Below are positions 58,367 to 64,000 of a DNA stretch of 64,000 nucleotides, piece by piece; the first letter of the stretch is position 1; the number at the start of each line of letters is the position of its first letter. The stretch comes from Pullichristensenella excrementipullorum. Lineage in GTDB: Bacteria; Bacillota; Clostridia; Christensenellales; Aristaeellaceae. The stretch covers positions 1 to 64,000 of the forward strand of contig DVOU01000015.1 in the NCBI GenBank assembly GCA_018713365.1, given 5' to 3'. The translations under genes and the position numbers were made by a program. The notes below the pieces were generated by a model. The model ran no database searches and had not been told where the DNA came from. It worked only from the letters and a program-made list of their open reading frames with translations.

Positions 58367-59851
58367 ATGCAAACCGTATATTCCCGCGCCATCCGCGCCT
58401 TTGCCGCGCTGCTGCTTTTTGCCGCGTTGCTCCCCGCGCTTCCGGGACACGCGGAGGAGGACGGCCTTTCTTACGCGATGGATGTGACGCTGGACGCGCA
58501 AAGTGCTTCTCTGACCGTGGAGGCGCGCGTCGCGGTCGTAAACGACAGTCCCGACGCATGGGAGGAACTCTGTTTTCGGGATTTCATGGCCAGCGTCATC
58601 GCCGAGGCCAGAACGCGCACCGATGAACAACTGTCCTTGCAGAGCGGCATCCTCTCCGCGTCCTGCGGGGGCGAAATGCTGGAGGTGCGCGTGGACGCGG
58701 CGGACGCCTCCATCGTCTACGTGGCGCTGAAGACGCCCCTTGCGAGCGGCGACCGCTGCGAGATCGCGCTTTCCTACGCGGCCGACATCCCCGAGGGCGG
58801 CCTGCGCTGCGGCTATTTCCCGCTGCATACGGAAAGCGAGGCTGGGCGCACCTTCGAGCTGGCGCAATTTTATCCCATGCTGGCCGTCTATGAAGACGGC
58901 GGATGGGTCGTTGAGCCCTATTTCGTAGATGGAGAATGTTTTTACACCCGTTGCGCCGATTATGACATCCGCCTGCATGTGCCGGAGGGCTACACCGTGG
59001 TCGCCAGCGGCGATGAGACGGAAGAAGCGCCGAGCCTGTGGCGCATCCATGCGGACCGCATGCGGGATGTGACGCTCATCGCGAGCGACGAACTGGATGT
59101 GGCGTGCGGCGAAGCCGAAGGCGTGATGGTCAACTGCTACTATGCCCGCGGCGAAGAAAGCCATCGCCGGCAGAACGAGCTGTCCATGCAGGCGGCGCTG
59201 GACGCGATCCGCGCCTTTACGGACGCCTACGGGCAATACCCCTATGCCGAACTGGATGTGGTGGAGTCCAACTACGAGTTTGGCGGCATGGAAGCGCCGG
59301 GCCTGGTGCGCGTGAGCCAGATGTACAGCTGGTTCTTTGGCAGCGATACGGACGCGGCGGAGCGCGCCGAATACGAAGGGAAACTGGCGGCGACTGTGGC
59401 GCACGAGACCGCGCATCAGTGGTTTTACGCCGTGGTCGGCAACGACCAGTACCGCGAGGCGTGGCTGGACGAGAGCTTTGCGGCGTACAGCGAACAGGTG
59501 TATTGGCGCTTTGTTGGCAAGAGCGAGGATGACATCGCCGCGCAGATGGACGTTTTTGCGAACGCGGTGAACGAAGCGGAGGACGTTTCCAACCTCTGTA
59601 TCGACCGTCCCTATGACGAACTGGGGGGCGACTACACCCCCGCCGTCTATGAGCGCGGCGCGGCCTTCCTCTACCGGCTGGAACAGGCCTTGGGCCGGGA
59701 AACGTTCAGCGCGGCCATGCGCGAATACTACGCCGCCTTTGCCTTCAAGGAAGCGGCCACGCAGGACTTTCTTGCCGTGTTCAGGCCATACGCCGAGGGA
59801 AACGAGGACGCGCAAGCGCTGTTTGCGACCTATCTGCGCGCGGCGCGCTGA
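58367..59851 (+). CDS. Secreted M1-family-like zinc metallopeptidase
   Basis: A 494-residue protein starting at ATG 58367 after AAGGAAGGTGG; an in-frame ATG at 58346 lies before the ribosome binding site. The signal peptide ends near residue 29 (PGHAEE). The N-terminal half is beta-rich as in M1 aminopeptidases. The peptidase core has the exopeptidase-type motif FGGMEAPG (about 307-314), the zinc motif HETAH (346-350) and the third ligand Glu in WLDESFAAY (Glu 369), exactly 18 residues after the second His. The C-terminal ERAP-like helical domain is short. It would trim peptides outside the membrane. Single gene between two terminators. Confidence 0.88.
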   Translation: MQTVYSRAIRAFAALLLFAALLPALPGHAEEDGLSYAMDVTLDAQSASLTVEARVAVVNDSPDAWEELCFRDFMASVIAEARTRTDEQLSLQSGILSASCGGEMLEVRVDAADASIVYVALKTPLASGDRCEIALSYAADIPEGGLRCGYFPLHTESEAGRTFELAQFYPMLAVYEDGGWVVEPYFVDGECFYTRCADYDIRLHVPEGYTVVASGDETEEAPSLWRIHADRMRDVTLIASDELDVACGEAEGVMVNCYYARGEESHRRQNELSMQAALDAIRAFTDAYGQYPYAELDVVESNYEFGGMEAPGLVRVSQMYSWFFGSDTDAAERAEYEGKLAATVAHETAHQWFYAVVGNDQYREAWLDESFAAYSEQVYWRFVGKSEDDIAAQMDVFANAVNEAEDVSNLCIDRPYDELGGDYTPAVYERGAAFLYRLEQALGRETFSAAMREYYAAFAFKEAATQDFLAVFRPYAEGNEDAQALFATYLRAAR

Positions 59852-59881
59852 CATTGCCTGCGCCGATAAAGCAAAAACACA

Positions 59882-59912
59882 CCGGGGCGGCGTCCGCATG
59901 ACGTCGCCCCGG
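59882..59912. terminator. Bidirectional terminator between convergent genes
   Basis: CCGGGGCGgCGTC and GACGtCGCCCCGG form a 13-bp imperfect stem. T-rich tails occur on both strands (CTTT on plus; GTGTGTTTTTGC on minus). It lies between the peptidase and DUF2130 genes. Confidence 0.78.
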
Positions 59913-59925
59913 CTTTGCCCGCCGC

Positions 59926-61248
59926 TCACCCGGCGGGGCTTTCGTTTTTCGCCGCGTCGAACATCTCCCGCACGCTCGGCGCGTTCTTCGTCAGCCGCTT
60001 GATGCTCAGGTCCTCGGCCTTGCTGTTGGCCAGGCGCAGGTTGTTTTCCGAGGAGAGCAGCCCTTCCTTCGTCTTTTGCAGGTGCGCGATCGTCTTGTCG
60101 ATCTCCTCGATGGCCAACCTGAACTTCTCGCTCGCCAGCCGGTAATTGCGCCCGAAGCCCTCCTTGAAGGCGTTCATGTTCTCCTCAAAGTGGAGGATGT
60201 CGATCTGCTGGTTGCGCGCCACCTCCAGTTCCTGCCGGTACTTCAAACTCCCCAGCGCCGCGTTGCGCAACAGCGTGATGATGGGGATGAAGAACTGCGG
60301 GCGGATGACGTACATCTTTTCATATTTGTACGAAACATCCACGATGCCGTTGTTGTAAAGCTCGCTGTCCGCCTCCAGAAGCGACACCAGCACCGCGTAT
60401 TCGCACTTCTTTTCGCGCCTGTCCTTGTCCAGCTCCCGGAAGAAGTCCTCGTTTTTATGTTTGGTGGCCGTCTCATCCGCCTCGTTTTTCATCTCGAACA
60501 TGATGGAGATGAACTCCACGCCGTCCCGCGATTCGCGGAAGATAAAATCGCCCTTGCTGCCGCTGCGCGCGTCGTTGTCCTTTTCAAAGTAGGCGTCGGG
60601 AAAGGCCGTCATGCGCAGGGCGTTGAACTGGCTCAAACAGTGCTGTTCCAGGCTCTCGCCGATCATCTTCGTGGACTGGCGCGCCTTGAAGTCCTTGTAG
60701 TATTCGATCATCTCGTCCTTCTGCTTAAGGCGGCTCTCGTACTCCCGCTGCATGGACTGCGCTTTCAATTGGCTCTCCGTCTCCTGCTGGGCAAGGCGGT
60801 TTTTCAGCTCCGCCATCTCCGCCGCCTGCTCGGAAAGCTCCTTTTCCTTTTCGCGCACCGCCTCGGAGACGGCCAGCTTTTTGTCCGCCTCGCCGCCCTG
60901 AAGCTGGGCCTTGAGCTGCTCGACGCGCCTTTCCGCTTCGGCCAGCTTTTCCGCCTGTTTGCCCACCGCCTCGGAAACGGCAAGCTGCTTTTCCGTTTCG
61001 CTGCCCGTGAGCTGCGCTGAAAGTTGCTCGATGCGCTTCTCCCGCTCGCCCAGCGCCCTGTCGAACGCCTCCTTCTGCCGCATCTGCGCAAGCTCCGCTT
61101 CCCGCGCCTTGGCGTCGGCGATGTCCTTTTCCCGCTTGAGCAGTTCGCGGTCAAATTCGCTGTCCCGCACCTGGCGCACGATCTGCGCGTACCCGGCGTC
61201 GTCCACCACAAAGGTCTTGCCGCAGTTGGGGCATTTGATCTCCTGCAT
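59926..61248 (-). CDS. DUF2130 family protein with zinc ribbon and coiled coil
   Basis: A 440-residue protein starting at ATG 61248. It begins with half a zinc ribbon (IKCPNCGKTF, residues 4-13), followed by a long coiled coil (about 30-200, rich in EKxxAELAQ heptads with internal repeats such as KQLAVSEAVGK and KKLAVSEAVRE). The C-terminal DUF2130 domain (about 205-400) contains GSKGDFIFRE, ISIMFEMKNEAD, KHKNEDFFRELDKDRREKKCEYAVLVSLLE and MYVIRPQFFIPII. The D...E-x-K arrangement (GDFIF...EMKNE) fits a PD-(D/E)xK nuclease-like core, which has been proposed for the family. The biological role is unknown. It is a monocistronic gene. Confidence 0.85.
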   Translation of the reverse strand: MQEIKCPNCGKTFVVDDAGYAQIVRQVRDSEFDRELLKREKDIADAKAREAELAQMRQKEAFDRALGEREKRIEQLSAQLTGSETEKQLAVSEAVGKQAEKLAEAERRVEQLKAQLQGGEADKKLAVSEAVREKEKELSEQAAEMAELKNRLAQQETESQLKAQSMQREYESRLKQKDEMIEYYKDFKARQSTKMIGESLEQHCLSQFNALRMTAFPDAYFEKDNDARSGSKGDFIFRESRDGVEFISIMFEMKNEADETATKHKNEDFFRELDKDRREKKCEYAVLVSLLEADSELYNNGIVDVSYKYEKMYVIRPQFFIPIITLLRNAALGSLKYRQELEVARNQQIDILHFEENMNAFKEGFGRNYRLASEKFRLAIEEIDKTIAHLQKTKEGLLSSENNLRLANSKAEDLSIKRLTKNAPSVREMFDAAKNESPAG

Positions 61249-61378
61249 CCATACCCATCCTTCCGTGAGGTCTCCGCCCTGATTGTATCACGCCGCGCGT
61301 GTTTTTGCAACGCCCGCGCCGTGGATAAAAAGTTTATCGGCGGGGATTATGCTGATGGCGAAGGGAAGGTGTACCGAC

Positions 61379-62254
61379 ATGGAAAACCGCATCGAACTGC
61401 GCGGACTGCGCAAACGCTTTCATGGCAAAACGGCGTTGGACGGCCTCACGCTCGACATGGAGGGCGGCGTCTTCGGCATCCTCGGCGGCGCGGGGGCGGG
61501 TAAGTCCACGCTTTTGCGGGCGCTGGCCACGCTGCTGCCCCTCGATGGGGGCGAGGCGCGCGTGTGCGGCCTGCCGCTTCAAAAGGCGGGCGCGGTGCGC
61601 GCCCTCGTCGGCTATCTGCCCGGGGATTTCGGCGTTTACGGAAACCTGCGCCTGCGCGAGGCCATGGACTATCTCGGCGCGCTCTCGGGGCTGGACGCCC
61701 TCACCCGCCGCGCGCGCACGCAGCAGCTGCTCGAGCGCGTGGGCCTTGCGGGGGAGGCGGAAGTGCGCGCGCGCTGTCTGGACGCGGGGGCGCTGCGCCG
61801 CCTGGGCGTGGCGCAGGCGCTCATCCACGATCCGCGCGTGCTGCTGCTCGACGAACCCACCGACGGCCTTGCCCCCGAGGAACGCGCCCGCCTGCGCTCC
61901 CTGCTTTCCGAGACCGCCATCGACCGCCTCGTGGTGCTGGCCACCCAGCGCCCGGACGACGTGGAGGCCGTCTGCGCCCGCGTGGCCGTGCTGGACGGGG
62001 GCAAGCTGCGCTATCTGGGCACGGCGCGGGAGATGGTGGCGCGCGCCGAGGGCAAGGTGTTCCTCGCCGACCTGCCGGAAGAGGCGCTGCCAACGCTGCG
62101 GCGCCGCTACCGCGTGGTCAGCGTCGTCTCCCACGGCCAGCGCCGCGTGGCGCGCTTTCTCGACCCCGAAGGGGCGCCCGGCGTCGGCAGGGCCGACCGC
62201 CCCGGCATCCGCGACGCCTACCTCCTCTGCCTGAACGGGGGCGCGCTGGCATGA
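61379..62254 (+). CDS. ABC transporter ATP-binding protein with degenerate signature
   Basis: A 291-residue ATPase starting at ATG 61379 after AAGGGAAGG. Walker A is LGGAGAGKST (about 35), the Q-loop region is GYLPGDFGVYGNL, Walker B is VLLLDEPTDGL (about 160) and the H-loop is replaced by LATQRPDDVE (Gln in place of His). The signature is LDAGALRR where LSGGMRQR is expected. Both changes suggest reduced or altered ATPase activity. Residues 215-291 are a C-terminal extension. It overlaps the permease gene (ATGA) and resembles two-gene ABC-2 type exporters. Confidence 0.82.
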   Translation: MENRIELRGLRKRFHGKTALDGLTLDMEGGVFGILGGAGAGKSTLLRALATLLPLDGGEARVCGLPLQKAGAVRALVGYLPGDFGVYGNLRLREAMDYLGALSGLDALTRRARTQQLLERVGLAGEAEVRARCLDAGALRRLGVAQALIHDPRVLLLDEPTDGLAPEERARLRSLLSETAIDRLVVLATQRPDDVEAVCARVAVLDGGKLRYLGTAREMVARAEGKVFLADLPEEALPTLRRRYRVVSVVSHGQRRVARFLDPEGAPGVGRADRPGIRDAYLLCLNGGALA

Positions 62255-63057
62255 GCCTGTTTCGCCTCGAATTTCTCCGCGTCTGCCGTTCGGCCACGTA
62301 TATCGCCGCCGTGGCGGCGCTGGTGCTGTTTGCCTATTTTCAGCAGGTCTTCCCGCCCAATGCGCGCATCGCCGCCGCGGGCGAGGCGGCGGGAGAGGTG
62401 GAGATATGCGTCCTCCCGGCGGAGGAATACGCCCTCGTCCGCGATCTGGACCGCTTTTCCGGCGCGCACGCCCGCCTCTTTGCCAGCCGCGTGGGCGGCG
62501 CGCTGGCGGTGCTGTGTCCCTTCCCGGCGGCGGCGCTGTTCTGGCACGACCGGCGCGCCTGCCGCGCGGCCATCTACGCGCGCGGCATCTCTTCGCTGAA
62601 GCTCGTCCTCTGCCGCTGCGCGGCGCTGACGGCGGCGATGCTCCTGCCCGTAACCGTCATGGCGCTGACGCTCACCTGCGTGGCGGCCATGGACTACGGC
62701 CTTGCCGCCATAGACCTCCTCGCCTACGGCAAGTACGCCCTCCTCTGGCTTTTGCCCACCATTTTGCTCGCCACGGGCCTTGGCGCGCTGCCCACGGCGC
62801 TGACCGGCCTGCCCCTTGGCCCGCTGCTGGCGCTTTTGTGGGGCTGGATGGCGAAAAACGGCCCGGCCTTCGACTACGCCGCCCTCTTCGCGCCCCGCCA
62901 CGAGGCGCTGGGCGGGACGGCTTACTTTCTCGAACATCTCGGCGCACTGGCGCGCAGCCGCGTCCTCGCCGCCCTGCTGGGTCTGGCCCTCTTTGTCCTC
63001 ACGGCGTTCATCGTGGAAGCGAAGCGGCGGGGAACGTTCGGTCCGCGCAAATCTTGA
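62251..63057 (+). CDS. ABC-2-like permease, partner of the preceding ATPase
   Basis: A 268-residue membrane protein starting at ATG 62251, overlapping the ATPase stop by 4 bp. Six hydrophobic segments are visible (about 13-32, 85-105, 118-140, 148-185, 190-205 and 240-258). An extracytoplasmic stretch (FPPNARIAAAGEAAGEVEICVLPAEEYALVRDLDRFSGAH) follows the first helix. No sequence family is evident, as is usual for these permeases. The substrate is unknown. A hairpin terminator follows. Confidence 0.75.
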   Translation: MSLFRLEFLRVCRSATYIAAVAALVLFAYFQQVFPPNARIAAAGEAAGEVEICVLPAEEYALVRDLDRFSGAHARLFASRVGGALAVLCPFPAAALFWHDRRACRAAIYARGISSLKLVLCRCAALTAAMLLPVTVMALTLTCVAAMDYGLAAIDLLAYGKYALLWLLPTILLATGLGALPTALTGLPLGPLLALLWGWMAKNGPAFDYAALFAPRHEALGGTAYFLEHLGALARSRVLAALLGLALFVLTAFIVEAKRRGTFGPRKS

Positions 63058-63078
63058 AGGAAAACCGCCGTTCACCGT

Positions 63079-63105
63079 GGCGCTTCCGCATGGGAGCGCC
63101 GCTTT
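63079..63105 (+). terminator. Terminator after the ABC permease gene
   Basis: GGCGCTTCC (63079-63087) pairs with GGGAGCGCC (63092-63100) with one G-T pair, followed by GCTTTCTT. Confidence 0.65.
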
Positions 63106-63147
63106 CTTGTCAGCTTTTTGTCGAAATTTGAAAAAAGTATGAAATAA

Positions 63148-63192
63148 GGTGGCAAAAGGTGGAATAGAATCCCGTCCTGTGGTAGAATGTGG
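63148..63192 (+). promoter_or_regulatory. MraZ-box direct repeats upstream of mraZ
   Basis: GTGG occurs at 63149, 63159, 63179 and 63189, all in one 10-bp register with one position skipped; the first two are in the fuller context AAGGTGG. MraZ is known to bind short G-rich direct repeats spaced one helical turn apart in its own promoter. A possible promoter (TTGTCG 63118-63123, 16 bp, TGAAAT 63140-63145) lies just upstream. Confidence 0.7.
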
Positions 63193-63224
63193 AGGAAAGC
63201 AGTGAAGATGAGGGGGGTGAAGCC

Positions 63225-63689
63225 ATGTCCGCGAGCGAATTTTCCGGCAATTACGCGCATAACATCGACCCGAAGGGCCGCGTGACCATTCCCTCGGCCT
63301 ACCGGGAAGCGCTGGGCGACACCTTCACCATCGGCCTCAACAACGAGTTCAACGCCATCGCCCTCTATCCCGTGGAAAAATGGGAGGAGATTGGCAAAAA
63401 GCTCGAGCGCATCCCGGACAGCGACGCGCGCGGCATGGCCTACGTGCGCCTCATCAAGGCGTTTTCCTTTCCCGGCCAGAAGCTGGACGCGCAGGGCCGC
63501 GTGCTTTTGCCCATGGGCCTTCGCCAGAAGGCGGGCATGGACAAGGCCATCCGCTTCGTCGGCGTGGGCCGCTACCTGGAGATCTGGGACGAGGCCCGCT
63601 TCGCCGCCACCTGCGAGATGGCGGAAAACGACATCGAACAACTGCTTTCCTACGTCAACGACCGCTACTACGGCCCCGGTCAGGTCTAA
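63225..63689 (+). CDS. mraZ: Transcriptional regulator MraZ
   Basis: A 154-residue protein starting at ATG 63225 after AGGGGGGTGA. It has two SpoVT/AbrB-like halves, each with the family motif: NIDPKGRVTIPSAYRE (about 11-26) and LDAQGRVLLPMGLRQKAG (about 86-103). The C-terminus (WDEARFAATCEMAENDIEQLLSYVNDRYYGPGQV) is typical. MraZ forms ring-shaped oligomers that bind repeats in the promoter of the division and cell-wall (dcw) cluster and usually repress it. It is the first gene of that cluster here, with its repeats directly upstream. Confidence 0.96.
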   Translation: MSASEFSGNYAHNIDPKGRVTIPSAYREALGDTFTIGLNNEFNAIALYPVEKWEEIGKKLERIPDSDARGMAYVRLIKAFSFPGQKLDAQGRVLLPMGLRQKAGMDKAIRFVGVGRYLEIWDEARFAATCEMAENDIEQLLSYVNDRYYGPGQV

Positions 63690-63712
63690 ATCGGAAGAAG
63701 GGGGAATAGAAA

Positions 63713-64000
63713 ATGAACACGCGACAAAAAGCCCTGAACGCGCGTGCGCGCCGCGGCCGCGCGGCGAAACTGCTGCTCGCCTGCGTGCTTTTTGCCGGCC
63801 TCTTCATCCACATCGGCATGCTGGCCGGTATCTCCGGCGAGACCAAGCGGGCCGACGCCCTCAGCCGCGAGATGGTGGAACTGAGCGCGCAGAGGGATAA
63901 CCTCGAAGTTTCCCTCTCGATGCTGAAAAACCCGGAGCGCATCGCGCAGCTGGCCGCGCAGATGGGCATGGAGCGCCCCACGCAGGACGCCATCCGCGTG
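63713..64000 (+). CDS. FtsL/DivIC-like septum protein (3' end outside window)
   Basis: Ninety-six codons are visible from ATG 63713, after GAAGAAGGGGG, to the right edge. A basic cytoplasmic N-terminus (MNTRQKALNARARRGRAAK) is followed by one membrane helix (about 20-40, LLLACVLFAGLFIHIGMLAGI) and a coiled coil (ALSREMVELSAQRDNLEVSLSML). It continues with NPERIAQLAAQMGMERPTQDAIRV, the helix-turn seen in FtsL and DivIC. Its place right after mraZ supports FtsL, which links FtsB/DivIC and the septal penicillin-binding protein. The usual rsmH (mraW) gene between mraZ and ftsL is missing. Confidence 0.82.
   Translation, partial: MNTRQKALNARARRGRAAKLLLACVLFAGLFIHIGMLAGISGETKRADALSREMVELSAQRDNLEVSLSMLKNPERIAQLAAQMGMERPTQDAIRV

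Noticed and set aside
1..64000. Mobile elements, CRISPR arrays, prophage, tRNA or rRNA genes
   Set aside because: No transposase or integrase frames, no regularly spaced short repeats of CRISPR type and no tRNA-like cloverleaf sequences were recognised by eye. The repeats seen are all inside protein genes.

Overview
The window looks like a chromosomal segment of a GC-rich Firmicute (class Clostridia, possibly a gut lineage near Christensenellales; the rank is inference). The clues are a leuS T-box leader, strong AGGAGG ribosome binding sites, an obgE-yhbY-nadD/yqeK-rsfS neighbourhood, an mraZ-led division cluster, a BTAD regulator and many Cna-B/SpaA-type surface domains. No rRNA, tRNA, CRISPR array, integrase or insertion sequence was seen. 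Third codon positions are so GC-rich that very long spurious frames stay open opposite real genes.

Layout. 1-6620 (minus) is the 5' part of a huge secreted BIG2-repeat protein cut by the window edge. 6842-11248 holds a small ACT-like protein and a MarR-controlled heterodimeric ABC exporter. 11362-16089 is a tightly coupled seven-gene operon for a type IV pilus/type II secretion-like machine: transglutaminase-like protein, GspF/PilC platform protein, four small membrane-anchored pilin-like proteins and a PilT-class ATPase. 16257-17462 encodes a BTAD (SARP-like) regulator with a degenerate GGDEF-like tail. 17722-37580 carries four secreted proteins in a row: two Pro/Glu/Thr-rich Ig-like proteins, a 5363-residue adhesin and an orphan family-5 solute-binding protein.

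From 37.7 kb on the content is mostly housekeeping: an XRE regulator, a GDPD-type phosphodiesterase, a GpsA-like dehydrogenase, uppP, leuS with T-box, an LPG-synthase-like membrane protein, a hexapeptide acyltransferase plus glmM, a GATase-like protein, a GT-C glycosyltransferase, nth, obgE, yhbY, a nadD-yqeK fusion, rsfS, a two-component system, an M1-type peptidase, a DUF2130 protein, an ABC transporter, then mraZ followed directly by an ftsL-like gene cut by the right edge.

The most interesting part is 11.3-37.6 kb. A pilus-like secretion machine, a SARP-like regulator and a set of giant or repeat-rich secreted proteins sit side by side. The heptamer GTAAC(C/T)G occurs as two direct-repeat pairs between the regulator and the secreted-protein genes, one of them 8 bp upstream of a -10 box as in Streptomyces SARP promoters, and it recurs in the leader hairpin of the pilus operon. 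I infer a single surface-display regulon. Two genes (46702 minus, 54726 plus) also appear to be leaderless.
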